From contig CAYJFS010000001.1 of the NCBI GenBank assembly GCA_964369665.1, forward strand, positions 124,001 through 188,000: DNA of 64,000 nucleotides, read 5' to 3'. This stretch comes from Bilophila sp964369665. GTDB taxonomy: Bacteria > Desulfobacterota > Desulfovibrionia > Desulfovibrionales > Desulfovibrionaceae. Under the pieces are notes generated by a model. That model did not search any database, was not told where the DNA came from, and saw nothing but the letters and a program-made list of their open reading frames with translations. Numbering within the stretch: position 1 is the stretch's first letter; every line of letters starts with the position of its first letter. The translations under genes were made by a program, and so were the position numbers. Positions 1 to 9,573 of the stretch are shown in pieces.

Positions 1-2379
1 TGGAATTTCTTCAAGATCTTTAGCATTTTTAGCAGGGATAATAACATGAGCAAGACCACGTGCAACACCTGCAAGAACTTTTTCTTTAATACCACCAACA
101 GGTAGAATTCTTCCTCTTAGAGTAATTTCGCCTGTCATACATAGATCACCTCTAACTGGAGTACCCGTTAGGGCAGAAATAAGAGCTGTTGTTAGAGTTA
201 CACCTGCTGATGGACCATCTTTAGGTGTAGCTCCTGCAGGTATATGGATATGAATATCCATAGTTTTAGCAAAATCTGGCGAAATATTGAGTAAAGAAGC
301 TTTTGATCGAGCAAAGCTTACAGCTGCTTGTGCACTTTCTTTCATGACATCACCTAGCTGACCTGTAAGAAGCAGTGTACCCTTACCTTTTACTGTAGAT
401 ACTTCAATATAAAGGATTTCTCCTCCAGCAGGTGTCCAAGCAAGCCCTAAAGCTACACCTGGAGGTAAGTTTTTTTCTGTTTCATCATCAATAAAACGTG
501 GTATGCCAAGAAGTTTTTCAAGTTGAGTTTTTGTTACATGGAAAGGTGGTTTTTTACCTTCAGCTTTTTTACGAGCAATCTTACGGCAGAGTGCGCCTAT
601 TTCTCTTTCCATGTTACGTAATCCAGCTTCTCGAGTGTATTCTCGGATAACTCTTTCTATAACAGTATCTGAAAGGGTAACATCATTTTTTTTAAGGCCA
701 TTTTCTTTAAGTTGTTTAGGAAGAATATATTTATGAGCTATAGCAAATTTTTCTTGTTGTGTATAACCAGGAAGGGATATTATTTCTAAACGGTCTCTAA
801 GAGGTGCAGGTATATTTTCTAGATGATTGGCCGTACATAGGAATAATACTTTAGAAAGATCAAAAGGAACATTAAGGTAGTGATCACTAAATGTATGATT
901 TTGTTCAGGATCTAAAGCTTCAAGAAGTGCAGAAGATGGATCACCACGAAAATCATTCCCTATTTTATCTACTTCATCAAGGAGGATTACAGGATTTTTT
1001 GTTCCTGCTTGCTTCATTGCTTGAATAAGTCTTCCTGGCATTGCACCAATATATGTACGTCTATGTCCACGAATTTCTGCTTCATCATGGAGTCCACCAA
1101 GAGAAATTCTTTGAAATTTTCTTCCAAGAGCTTTAGCTATAGATCGACCAAGAGATGTCTTTCCTACACCAGGTGGACCTGCAAAGCATAAAATAGGTCC
1201 TTTAGATTCAGGATTAAGCTTACGAACACTTAGGTATTCAAGAATTCGATCTTTTATTTTTTCTAAACCATAGTGATCTTCATTAAGAATTTTTTTAGCT
1301 TTTTCTATATTAAGTTGATCTTTTGATGTTTTTTTCCAAGGAAGTTCTGATATCCAATCAAGATATGTCCTAATAACTCCAGCTTCTGCAGAGTCAGTAT
1401 GCATAGTAGAAAGTCTGCGAAGTTGTTTATCTACCTCTTTACGTACTTCCTGTGGAAGACCAGCTTTGTTAAGTGCTTTAGAAACTTCTTCCATTTCTTC
1501 ATCTGCATCAACTGAGTCTCCAAGTTCTTTGCGAATAGCCTTAAGCTGTTCCCTTAAAAAATAATCTTTCTGTGCTTTATCCATGCCTTCACGAGCTGAT
1601 GTTTGAATTTTTACTTGCATAGTTGCAACTTCAGCTTCATGGGTAAGATGTGTAATGACAAGGTTGAGGCGTTCCATAGGATCTATACACTGTAGAATTT
1701 CTTGTGCTTCTTCTGTTTTGAGTCTGAGGTTAGCTGCTATTAAATCAGAAAGTCTACCAGGCTCATTAACATTACTAAGGACACTCATGATTTCGCCTGT
1801 TGGGATACCTCTAAGGGCAAGTATTTTTTCACATTGTTCACGTGCAAAGCGAAGAAGTGCTTCTTGTTCAGCTAATTTGGCTTCAACCTTAGGTTCTTGA
1901 AGAAGTTCTACTGTTGCTGTTAAATATTTATTTTCTGTATTAATATATAAAGTTTTTGCTCTAGATATTCCTTGTACAAGCGCTTTTAACCGACCATCTG
2001 GCATTTTAAGTAGTCTTAAAATAAGAGCAACAGTGCCTACCTGATAAAGGTCTTCTTCTGTAGGGTCTTCTATTTGAGAATCTTTTTGTGCACAAAGGAA
2101 AATATGTTGTTGTCCATTGGCAGCAGCAGATTCAACTGCTTGAATAGATTTTTCTCTGCCTACAAAAAGAGGAACTATCATGTAGTTAAAGACAACAACA
2201 TCTCTTAAAGGTAATATAGGTATTGTAGATGGGATCTCTTGGGGTGGTATAATGTCTTCAGTATCTGGATTCTCTTTAAGATGTTTTTTTTCTTGCATAT
2301 CATCTTGATTTGTTTGTTCTTGATCATATGACATAAGTGTTTTTTGATTACGATCATCTTCATTAGGATCAAAAGTCAT
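1..2379 (-). CDS. lon: ATP-dependent Lon protease, C-terminal end beyond window
   Basis: Lon is a cytoplasmic AAA+ serine protease that degrades misfolded and regulatory proteins. Translating the minus strand from the ATG at 2379 gives an acidic leader of about 50 residues, then the N-terminal substrate-binding domain (starting near IPILPLRDVVVF), the AAA+ module with Walker A GPPGVGKT and Walker B LLDEVDK, and the protease domain. Both catalytic dyad residues are in the window: the serine in DGPSAGV (complement of about 205-225) and the lysine in GGIKEK (about 85-100). The reading frame is open to position 1, so only the last residues are missing. It lies 34 bp after radC and is probably the last gene, or nearly so, of the long minus-strand run. 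The hydrophilic N-terminal extension before the LON domain is common in deltaproteobacterial Lon. Confidence 0.97.
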   Translation of the reverse strand, partial: MTFDPNEDDRNQKTLMSYDQEQTNQDDMQEKKHLKENPDTEDIIPPQEIPSTIPILPLRDVVVFNYMIVPLFVGREKSIQAVESAAANGQQHIFLCAQKDSQIEDPTEEDLYQVGTVALILRLLKMPDGRLKALVQGISRAKTLYINTENKYLTATVELLQEPKVEAKLAEQEALLRFAREQCEKILALRGIPTGEIMSVLSNVNEPGRLSDLIAANLRLKTEEAQEILQCIDPMERLNLVITHLTHEAEVATMQVKIQTSAREGMDKAQKDYFLREQLKAIRKELGDSVDADEEMEEVSKALNKAGLPQEVRKEVDKQLRRLSTMHTDSAEAGVIRTYLDWISELPWKKTSKDQLNIEKAKKILNEDHYGLEKIKDRILEYLSVRKLNPESKGPILCFAGPPGVGKTSLGRSIAKALGRKFQRISLGGLHDEAEIRGHRRTYIGAMPGRLIQAMKQAGTKNPVILLDEVDKIGNDFRGDPSSALLEALDPEQNHTFSDHYLNVPFDLSKVLFLCTANHLENIPAPLRDRLEIISLPGYTQQEKFAIAHKYILPKQLKENGLKKNDVTLSDTVIERVIREYTREAGLRNMEREIGALCRKIARKKAEGKKPPFHVTKTQLEKLLGIPRFIDDETEKNLPPGVALGLAWTPAGGEILYIEVSTVKGKGTLLLTGQLGDVMKESAQAAVSFARSKASLLNISPDFAKTMDIHIHIPAGATPKDGPSAGVTLTTALISALTGTPVRGDLCMTGEITLRGRILPVGGIKEKVLAGVARGLAHVIIPAKNAKDLEEIP

Positions 2380-2413
2380 ACAGTATTCCTACTACTGAGT
2401 GTTTTTTGTAAAA

Positions 2414-3094
2414 TTATAATAAAGCATCTCTTCGAATACTATAACAGTTTTTATCTGTTACAATAATATGATCAAGTAGACGCACATTCATAATTTTTGC
2501 TACATATTCTATGTGGCGTGTGACTTCAATATCAAGTTTTGATGCATGTGTAGATCCTCCAGGATGATTATGCACCAAAATAAAACCACTTGCCTTTTTT
2601 TTAAGAGCAATTTCTATTGCATCTCTAGGATATAAAGAAGAAGAACTTACGGTTCCTTTTGTAAGTCTTTCCCAACTTATTAATCTATTTTGAGCATCAA
2701 CTGTTGCAATCCAAACTTCTTCATGAGGACATCCTGTAAAACGTACTTTTGCCATTTCTGCAACAGCTTCAGGTGTACATAGATAAATTTTTTCTCTTAC
2801 AGGTGTTTCTGCATAACGTGCAAAAATTTCACGAAGTAATTTCCAGTATGTTATAATACTTTGACTGAAATGAGGTATAGAATCAACCTCTGCTGGCAGA
2901 GCATCAAGAGCACCTCTTATTGAGCCAAAGTGTTTTATAAGTTCTTTTGCTAATGGTTTTGTATCCTTTCTCAATATAACATAACCTAATAATAATTCTA
3001 AAAGTTCATATTCTGCCATTTCAGAAGAGTTTGTGTTGAGCCTTTGTTTAAGCCGAGCTCTATGACCAAGATAATGAGACTTATTGCTTGGCAT
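2414..3094 (-). CDS. radC: RadC/JAB-domain (JAMM) DNA repair-type protein
   Basis: RadC-family protein: an N-terminal helix-hairpin-helix-like region (GHRARLKQRL...LLELLLGYV) followed by a JAB/MPN domain. The metal-binding JAMM signature HNHPGG-x7-D is complete near the C-terminus. The family is named for a supposed role in DNA repair, but its biochemical function is still unsettled. The open frame extends upstream to an ATG at 3133. I prefer the ATG at 3094, because the conserved RadC N-terminus begins there (MPSNKSHYLGHRARL) and the 13 upstream residues are unlike the family. It sits between holA and lon in the same orientation. Confidence 0.9.
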   Translation of the reverse strand: MPSNKSHYLGHRARLKQRLNTNSSEMAEYELLELLLGYVILRKDTKPLAKELIKHFGSIRGALDALPAEVDSIPHFSQSIITYWKLLREIFARYAETPVREKIYLCTPEAVAEMAKVRFTGCPHEEVWIATVDAQNRLISWERLTKGTVSSSSLYPRDAIEIALKKKASGFILVHNHPGGSTHASKLDIEVTRHIEYVAKIMNVRLLDHIIVTDKNCYSIRRDALL

Positions 3095-3191
3095 AATATA
3101 TATAGTCCTTGTATGAATGCAAGGGTATATCAATATATATCCTATAGGTTTATTTTCGTCTATAGTGCTTGTTGGTATATATGAATAATCC

Positions 3192-4139
3192 CTAACAGAA
3201 TATAGATGAAAGTTCTGTAATTAATATTTCTAAAGATTGTGTTGGTGTTTTTAATCCTGATTTTACAGAAAATTCAGCTGAGTAAATTGAATCCCATAGT
3301 TTAATTATATTTAAACTACCAATTTTCATTGCTAGTTGTTTTTTTGTTTTGTCATATGTATTAGATATTGTACATTCGTTTACATGCAATTGCCATAGTT
3401 TTTTAGCTTCTCTTCGCAATATTGCCAATATATAAAATAAGTGTTCTTCATTTTTAGATTCTTCAATAAGAAGAGTTTTCCAAAGTTCAAAAAGCTTATT
3501 TTTTTGTATATAATCTATAATAGTAAAAATATCAAAACTGCTTATCGTAGTGAGAATATTAATATCTTGTTCTGTAATAAATTTTTCAGAACTATAAAGT
3601 GCAAGTTTTTTAAGTTCATTCTGAATAGTTGCTGCTTGAAAAGGGAGTTTTTGTGTAAGTATATTTAATGTTTCAGGTGTAAAGGTAATATTAAGTTTGT
3701 CAGCTTGTTTTTGTATATATTTTTTTATATTGGAGAGTTCAATACCTGAACAGCTCCATATCCAACCATGTTTTTTTGCAAAAAGAAAACATGGAAGATT
3801 TTGAATATTATTAGGAATTTTAGGTTGCTTTCTTTCCCATGCTCCCTCAAAACAAAAAATAGGCCAGGTATTGGAGTTTTGTTTGTTTAAAATGGATGAT
3901 AAGGCCTTCCAAATATCTATTGCTATATTATGAGCATTGCGGATAATAAGTATATTATTTTTTTCAAAAATATTTTGTATTGTTAGTTGGTTCCAAAAGA
4001 TTGGTTCAAGTTCTTCGTCTCCCCAATAAGTATATTTTTCCCAAGTATGTTCTTCAACATACGAAGAACAAAGTTCATTGATATAATCTTGAAGTATCAT
4101 ACTATCTGGACAGATACAGAAAGTGAATCCATGTTTCAT
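3192..4139 (-). CDS. holA: DNA polymerase III delta subunit
   Basis: Delta is the clamp-loader subunit that opens the beta sliding clamp. The 315-residue length and overall pattern fit HolA: an N-terminal AAA+-like domain without a functional Walker A (as usual for delta), a middle region with ILIIRNAHNI and FCFEGAW, and an all-helical C-terminus (IDYIQKNKLFELWKTLL, LFYILAILRREAKKLWQL). Sequence conservation in this family is low, so the position 11 bp after lptE in a leuS-lptE-holA cluster, the same order as in many proteobacteria, carries much of the assignment. Confidence 0.85.
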   Translation of the reverse strand: MKHGFTFCICPDSMILQDYINELCSSYVEEHTWEKYTYWGDEELEPIFWNQLTIQNIFEKNNILIIRNAHNIAIDIWKALSSILNKQNSNTWPIFCFEGAWERKQPKIPNNIQNLPCFLFAKKHGWIWSCSGIELSNIKKYIQKQADKLNITFTPETLNILTQKLPFQAATIQNELKKLALYSSEKFITEQDINILTTISSFDIFTIIDYIQKNKLFELWKTLLIEESKNEEHLFYILAILRREAKKLWQLHVNECTISNTYDKTKKQLAMKIGSLNIIKLWDSIYSAEFSVKSGLKTPTQSLEILITELSSIFC

Positions 4140-4150
4140 AATAATACTAT

Positions 4151-4687
4151 CTAAAAGTTTTGTTGTAGTCGATCTACACAGCGACGACTTGCCACAAAAA
4201 CAAGTTCTTTAATGGCGTATTCTTCATTAGCATGTTCATAGTTTTCACTATAAAAAACTGGTCCTGAGCGCCAGATTTCTGTGTTTGTTGTTCCATTGTA
4301 TATGATAATTTCCATTTTTATTGTGGCTGTAAAAAGTAAGTTATGTTGCTTATACTCACCACTGCTACGGATTTGGAATGAATATACTTCGATAATCATT
4401 GAATAGTCAGAACTACCTGAATCAACCCATGTAGCAAGTTTTCTTGCAGTAATTTCATTACGAAATTGTGCCTGTATCATATAAGGTAGCCAACTATAGA
4501 GTGTATTTTCTTTAACAGTAGTAATTTTTAGTGTTTTTGTACCATCACCAAGAACACTGTTTTTAGAAATAAAATTTTCTTGTCCTTGCCACACATAGCC
4601 ACAACCTATAAGTATTATAGCCATATAACTTATGAATACCATAAATATGTAATGATAAATTTTTTGTTTATAACTAAAGTTAAGCAT
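4151..4687 (-). CDS. lptE: LPS-assembly lipoprotein LptE
   Basis: LptE is the outer-membrane lipoprotein that plugs the LptD barrel and helps insert LPS into the outer membrane. The 178-residue product has an N-terminal hydrophobic segment ending in a lipobox (LIGC, Cys29), then the typical start of mature LptE (CGYVWQGQ). A later stretch on type and localisation (TLYSWLPYMIQAQFRNEIT) also fits the family. The start codon overlaps the leuS stop (TAATG), so the two are translationally coupled. An internal ATG (Met16) would also leave a usable, shorter signal peptide. The family diverges strongly, so the call rests on the lipobox, size and leuS-lptE-holA order. Confidence 0.85.
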   Translation of the reverse strand: MLNFSYKQKIYHYIFMVFISYMAIILIGCGYVWQGQENFISKNSVLGDGTKTLKITTVKENTLYSWLPYMIQAQFRNEITARKLATWVDSGSSDYSMIIEVYSFQIRSSGEYKQHNLLFTATIKMEIIIYNGTTNTEIWRSGPVFYSENYEHANEEYAIKELVFVASRRCVDRLQQNF

Positions 4688-7203
4688 TAGTCTGTTACCA
4701 CATTAATAAGTTTATGGGGGATGATAATAATTTTTTGTATATTTTTTCCAGTAATATAACGGTTAGTTATAGAATCTTTAAGTACATATTGCTGAAGTTC
4801 TGTTCTTGTAATACTTTTAGGTACTTGAATTTTGTTACGAACTTTTCCGTTAATTTGGACTACAATTAATACTGTATCAACTTCAAGTGCATTTGGGTTC
4901 CATGTAGGCCATGTTTCAAAAGTAATTAAGGATGTATTACCTATATAATTCCATAGTTCTTCAGATATGTGTGGAGTAAAAGGTGAAAGTAGTGTGAGTA
5001 CTGTTGCTATAGAAGAGGAGAGTATTATTTTTCCATTATCACTTTGGATTAGGGTAGCTTTTGCTAAGTATAATGTATTAATTAACTCCATAATAGCAGC
5101 AATAGCTGTATTAAATTGGTATTTGTTTTCTATGTCTTCATGAACTTTTTTGATAGTGGCATTTTCTTTTCTATAAACCTCTTTTTCTAGAGTACTTAAG
5201 GTATCATTGTTTTTTATTTTTGTAGCTGCACATATTGGTATTATATGTGGCAAAAGTTCAATAGCAAGTCTCCAAACACGTTGAAGGAATCTATATGATC
5301 CTTCTATACCTTTTTCATTCCAATCAAAATCACGTTCTGGAGGAGCTGCAAATAAACAAAATAAACGTACTGTATCTGAACCATATTTTTCAATAATTGT
5401 ATTTGGATCAACGATATTACCTTTTGATTTTGACATTTTAGAACCATTTTTAAGGACCATACCTTGTGTAAGTAAATTTTTAAATGGTTCCTTTAAATTT
5501 TGAGGAATATACCCTAGATCTCTAAGCATTTTTGTAAAAAAACGAGCATAGAGTAAATGTAAAATAGCATGTTCAACACCACCAATATATTGGTCTACAT
5601 TAAGCCAATATGCTAAATTTGTTTTATCAAAAGGTAATTGTTTGTTGTTTGGATCTGCATAGCGCAAAAAATACCATGATGAGTCTACAAAAGTATCCAT
5701 AGTATCTGTTTCTCTTTTTGCAGAATTATTACATTGAGGACAAACGCAATTTAAAAATTCTGAGTTTTCAGGAAGGGGAGATCGGCCATCCTTATGTATA
5801 TGTATGTTTGTAGGTAATAGTACTGGTAAATCTTTTTCAGGAACAGGGACAATACCACATGTTTTGCAGTAAATAATAGGAATAGGTGTTCCCCAATAGC
5901 GTTGTCTAGAGATATTCCAATCTCGAATTTTCCAGGTTGTCACATACTTACATGAACCTTGTTTTTCTAAATATTTGATAATAGCATATTTTGCTTTTTC
6001 GGTACTTAGCCCTGTAAATTTTTCAGAATTGATAAGGTAACCTTCACCAGTCCAAGGTTCTGTAATATTTATTGGGTATTGTTTAGAATTTTTTTGTTCT
6101 GGTACTATGACATTAAAAATAGGAAGGTTATATTTAGATGCGAAATCAAAATCACGTTGATCATGTGCAGGTACACCCATAACAGCACCTGTACCATAAT
6201 CTGATAATATAAAATTACTGACCCAGATTGGTAATTTTTTTTGAGTATATGGGTGGATGCAGTATGAACCTGTAAAAATACCTTTTTTTTCTAAGTTTTC
6301 AATTTGACTATTTTTTTTATCTGTTTTTTGAAATGAGTTAATAATATTTTGAATTTCATGTTTATTTTGTTGTTCACTAATTAATGTATTTAGAAGAGGG
6401 TGATTAGGTCCAATTGTGATGAAAGTTACTCCAAAAAGAGTATCAGGCCTTGTTGTGAATACATCTATAGTTTCATTTTGTTTATGATCAATTTTAAAAG
6501 ATATTTCAGCACCTGTAGATTTACCAAGCCAATTCTTTTGCATATTGATAACACGATCTGGCCAAGTATTTTTTAATATAGCTAAATCGTTATAAAGTTC
6601 TTCTGCATAGTTAGTAATTTTAAGAAACCATTGAGTAAGCTCTTTTTGTATTATAGGTGTATCACATCTCCAACATAGTCCATCTATGACTTGTTCATTT
6701 GCTAGAACTGTATGACATTCTTGACACCAGTTTTGTGGAGATTTTTTTCTATATACTAGATTTTTTTTTAACCACTGGATAAAAAAAAGTTGTTCCCAAC
6801 AATAGTAATTAGGATCACAAGTTGTAAGTTCTCGACTCCAGTCATATGAGTAGCCTAATTGTTTAAGTTGGATACGCATTTCATTTATATTAGCATATGT
6901 CCATTGAGCTGGTTGTATACCATTTTTTATAGCAGCTTGCTCTGCTGGGAGTCCAAAAGCATCCCAACCTATAGGATGAAGGACATTGTAACCTTGCATA
7001 CGCTTGATTCGTGCTATAACATCACCAATAGAGTAATTACGTACATGCCCCATATGTATTTTACCTGAGGGGTATGGCCACATTTCAAGGACATAGTATT
7101 TTTTTTTTGTATCTTCTATTTTGCTAACATATACTTTTTGTTCATCCCAAATTTTTTGCCATTTTTCTTCAATGAAGCTGTGATTATAGTCATGGTGTTC
7201 CAT
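4687..7203 (-). CDS. leuS: Leucyl-tRNA synthetase
   Basis: LeuS attaches leucine to tRNA-Leu. It is a class I synthetase: the HIGH box appears as PSGKIHMGHVRNY near residue 50 and the KMSKS loop as KMSKSKGNIVDP near residue 590. Between them lie the CP1 editing domain (TTRPDTLFG, GTGAVMGVPAHDQRDF) and a zinc-ribbon-like CxxC segment (NCVCPQC). The C-terminal anticodon and LeuRS-specific domains are complete (VVQINGKVRNKI). The frame is open from an ATG at 7209, but the ATG at 7203 is preferred because a GGGG Shine-Dalgarno-like run sits eight bases before it. It then shares one base with the nusB stop (TGATG). Confidence 0.98.
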   Translation of the reverse strand: MEHHDYNHSFIEEKWQKIWDEQKVYVSKIEDTKKKYYVLEMWPYPSGKIHMGHVRNYSIGDVIARIKRMQGYNVLHPIGWDAFGLPAEQAAIKNGIQPAQWTYANINEMRIQLKQLGYSYDWSRELTTCDPNYYCWEQLFFIQWLKKNLVYRKKSPQNWCQECHTVLANEQVIDGLCWRCDTPIIQKELTQWFLKITNYAEELYNDLAILKNTWPDRVINMQKNWLGKSTGAEISFKIDHKQNETIDVFTTRPDTLFGVTFITIGPNHPLLNTLISEQQNKHEIQNIINSFQKTDKKNSQIENLEKKGIFTGSYCIHPYTQKKLPIWVSNFILSDYGTGAVMGVPAHDQRDFDFASKYNLPIFNVIVPEQKNSKQYPINITEPWTGEGYLINSEKFTGLSTEKAKYAIIKYLEKQGSCKYVTTWKIRDWNISRQRYWGTPIPIIYCKTCGIVPVPEKDLPVLLPTNIHIHKDGRSPLPENSEFLNCVCPQCNNSAKRETDTMDTFVDSSWYFLRYADPNNKQLPFDKTNLAYWLNVDQYIGGVEHAILHLLYARFFTKMLRDLGYIPQNLKEPFKNLLTQGMVLKNGSKMSKSKGNIVDPNTIIEKYGSDTVRLFCLFAAPPERDFDWNEKGIEGSYRFLQRVWRLAIELLPHIIPICAATKIKNNDTLSTLEKEVYRKENATIKKVHEDIENKYQFNTAIAAIMELINTLYLAKATLIQSDNGKIILSSSIATVLTLLSPFTPHISEELWNYIGNTSLITFETWPTWNPNALEVDTVLIVVQINGKVRNKIQVPKSITRTELQQYVLKDSITNRYITGKNIQKIIIIPHKLINVVTD

Positions 7204-7682
7204 CAACATTTCCCCGTTGTTAGCATTGTGAGTGTACCAGCTTCAAGTGCTTTAATAACAGCATCTAAAATACCATTAATAAATTTTTTAGCTTTTGTAT
7301 CTCCAAAGTATGAAGTAAGTTCTAATGCTTCATTAAGTGCTACTTTTGGTGGAACATCTGGACGATAAAGTATTTCAAACATAGCTATTCGTAGTAGTGT
7401 TAGTTCTATTTTACCAAGGCGGTCTACACGCCAATTTTCTGAAAAATGGCTAATTATTATATCTATATCATGAGTATTACGCCATACACCTTCAACAAGT
7501 TCCCATGCAAAACCTGAAAGTTGCGATACATTTTTTATAGAGACTGTATTTTCTACTTTAGGAATGTTAAGAAAAGCGCTTTGAAGAGTCATAATAGTAT
7601 TTGTAGGTGTAAAGTGAAGACTATAAAGAACTTGAAAAGCTTTAGACCTTCCTGTACGGCGGGATGATTTATGGTTATGCAT
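7203..7682 (-). CDS. nusB: Transcription antitermination factor NusB
   Basis: NusB binds boxA RNA together with S10 (NusE) and promotes rRNA antitermination. The 159-residue protein starts with a basic stretch followed by RRTGRSKAFQVLYSL, the usual NusB opening. It ends with the conserved helical core (LTLLRIAMFEIL, PPKVALNEALELTSYFG, KKFINGILDAV). It lies directly after ribH, a very common ribH-nusB arrangement, and its stop codon overlaps the leuS start by one base. Confidence 0.97.
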   Translation of the reverse strand: MHNHKSSRRTGRSKAFQVLYSLHFTPTNTIMTLQSAFLNIPKVENTVSIKNVSQLSGFAWELVEGVWRNTHDIDIIISHFSENWRVDRLGKIELTLLRIAMFEILYRPDVPPKVALNEALELTSYFGDTKAKKFINGILDAVIKALEAGTLTMLTTGKC

Positions 7683-7704
7683 TCATTGCTCTTTCAATTA
7701 AAAT

Positions 7705-8175
7705 CTAGATTTGTTTGAGTACATGTATTGTTTCAATAGCAGCTGCTGCAGCTTCTGAACCTTTGTTTCCAGCTTTTGAACCTGCACGTTCAACTGCTTG
7801 CTCTATTGTATCTGTTGTAAGAATTCCAAATGATACAGGGACACCACTATCTAATGAAACATAAGCTAAACCTTTAGTTGCTTCTGAAGCAACATATTCA
7901 AAATGTGATGTTGCTCCTCTTATAATTGAACCAAGAGCTATAATTCCTTCATATTTTTTACTAAAAGCAAGCTTTTTACATACAATAGGAATTTCAAAAG
8001 CACCTGGAACACGTATAAGAGTAATACTTTCTTTGTTTCCACCTGTTCTGACAATATAATCAATAGCTCCAGCAATAAGGTGTTCTACAATAAAATTATT
8101 AAAACGACTTGCTACAATAGCAAGTTTGATACCTGAAGCACTGTATGTTCCTTCGATTATCTGGATTTTATCCAT
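7705..8175 (-). CDS. ribH: 6,7-dimethyl-8-ribityllumazine synthase
   Basis: RibH condenses the ribityl-aminouracil made by the RibD branch with dihydroxybutanone phosphate from RibBA, the step before riboflavin synthase. The 156-residue product has the standard signatures: ASRFNNFIVEHL near the start, the VPGAFEIP motif, GSIIRGATSHFEYV with the catalytic histidine, and SFGILTTDTIEQA. Its C-terminal helix (AGNKGSEAAAAAIE) is typical. It has a good ribosome site (AGGAG) just before the ATG. A gap of about 145 bp separates it from ribBA. Confidence 0.98.
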   Translation of the reverse strand: MDKIQIIEGTYSASGIKLAIVASRFNNFIVEHLIAGAIDYIVRTGGNKESITLIRVPGAFEIPIVCKKLAFSKKYEGIIALGSIIRGATSHFEYVASEATKGLAYVSLDSGVPVSFGILTTDTIEQAVERAGSKAGNKGSEAAAAAIETIHVLKQI

Positions 8176-8320
8176 ATTGGACTCCTTTGGAGAAAAGTTT
8201 TTTATTCAAAAGAAAACACTCATAATTAACCTCATATTATAAAGAGCTATTTTAATCTTATATGAAAGGTATATAGTGTTTTTTATTTTATATTAAGGAT
8301 ATAATGATATAATAATAAAA

Positions 8321-9553
8321 TTATCCTTTTTGATGATATGAGTTTATATGAAGAATATGTCCTAATTTTTTTTGTTTTGTTTTAAGATAATGAAGATTGT
8401 TGGTACAACTTTTTATTTCAAGTGGCACACGTTCTTTAATATGTATCCCATAGCCTTCAAGTCCAATAATTTTTCGTGGATTGTTTGTAAGAATACGCAT
8501 ATTTTTTACACCAAGATCAACAAGTATTTGTGCTCCAATACCATAATCTCTTAAATCTGGTTTAAACCCAAGATGTTGGTTAGCTTCAACAGTATCAAGA
8601 CCTTTATCTTGAAGAGCATATGCTTTTATTTTATTGGCAAGGCCAATGCCACGTCCTTCTTGTTTCATATATATTACAATACCACGTCCTTCACATTCAA
8701 TTTGATCTAATGCTGCATGCAATTGTGATCCACAGTCACAACGTAGAGACCCAAAAACATCTCCTGTGAGACATTCACTATGGACTCTTACAAGTATAGG
8801 TTCAGGGTTTTCTGTATTATTTATATTTCCTTTTATAATAGCAAGATGTGTATCAGCATTAATACCATTTTCATAGGCAATAACTTTAAACGTTCCATAT
8901 TCTGAGGGTAATTTAGCTTTTGCTATTTGTTTTACTGTAAGGTGACCAAGGTTTATTCGATGACGAATAATATCACGAACAGTTGTTATTTTAAGGTTAT
9001 GTTTTTTTGCAAAAAGTTCAAGGTCTGGCATACGTGCCATTGAGCCATCGTCATTAAGTATCTCACAAATAACAGCAGCTGGTTTAAGTCCAGAAAGTTT
9101 TGCAAGATCTACACTACCTTCTGTATGTCCTACACGGGCAAGTACACCTCCAGGATGAGCTTGTAAAGGAAACATATGACCTGGGGATACAATGTCGTTA
9201 GGATGAGCATTATCAGCTACTGCTGTAAGTATAGTATGAGCTCTATCTGCTGCAGAAATACCTGTTGTTATACCATGACGTGCCTCTATTGAAATCATGA
9301 AATTTGTACTAAATCTTGAATTATTTTGTTGAGACATTGTGGATATTTGTAATTTATCTATCATATTTGGAGCCATGGAAAGACATATAAGCCCCCGAGC
9401 ATGTTTTGCCATAAAGTTAATATGCTCTGGTGTAATGTGTTGTGCCGCTATTGTGATATCACCCTCATTCTCACGGTTTTCATCATCAACAAGTATGACC
9501 ATACGGCCAAGGCGAATATCTTCAATAGCTTCTGTTATACTGCAGGTAGACAT
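8321..9553 (-). CDS. ribBA: Bifunctional 3,4-dihydroxy-2-butanone 4-phosphate synthase / GTP cyclohydrolase II
   Basis: One polypeptide carries both committing reactions of riboflavin synthesis. Residues of about 1-200 form the RibB domain, with the metal/substrate loop DDENRENEGD and the HxxH-type pattern (HPGGVLARVGHTEG). Residues of about 205-400 form the RibA domain, with the zinc cysteines in SECLTGDVFGS-x2-CDCG and the GTP-binding/catalytic segment (MKQEGRGIGL). Length (410) matches intact fused enzymes, so both activities are probably present. It follows ribE by about 20 bp. A riboflavin route retained in full suggests the cell does not depend on host flavin. Confidence 0.97.
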   Translation of the reverse strand: MSTCSITEAIEDIRLGRMVILVDDENRENEGDITIAAQHITPEHINFMAKHARGLICLSMAPNMIDKLQISTMSQQNNSRFSTNFMISIEARHGITTGISAADRAHTILTAVADNAHPNDIVSPGHMFPLQAHPGGVLARVGHTEGSVDLAKLSGLKPAAVICEILNDDGSMARMPDLELFAKKHNLKITTVRDIIRHRINLGHLTVKQIAKAKLPSEYGTFKVIAYENGINADTHLAIIKGNINNTENPEPILVRVHSECLTGDVFGSLRCDCGSQLHAALDQIECEGRGIVIYMKQEGRGIGLANKIKAYALQDKGLDTVEANQHLGFKPDLRDYGIGAQILVDLGVKNMRILTNNPRKIIGLEGYGIHIKERVPLEIKSCTNNLHYLKTKQKKLGHILHINSYHQKG

Positions 9554-9573
9554 AATAGATATCCTTTGTTTCT

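Noticed and set aside
7204..7250. T-box or other leader in front of leuS
   Set aside because: leuS starts on the last base of nusB, leaving no room for a leader.
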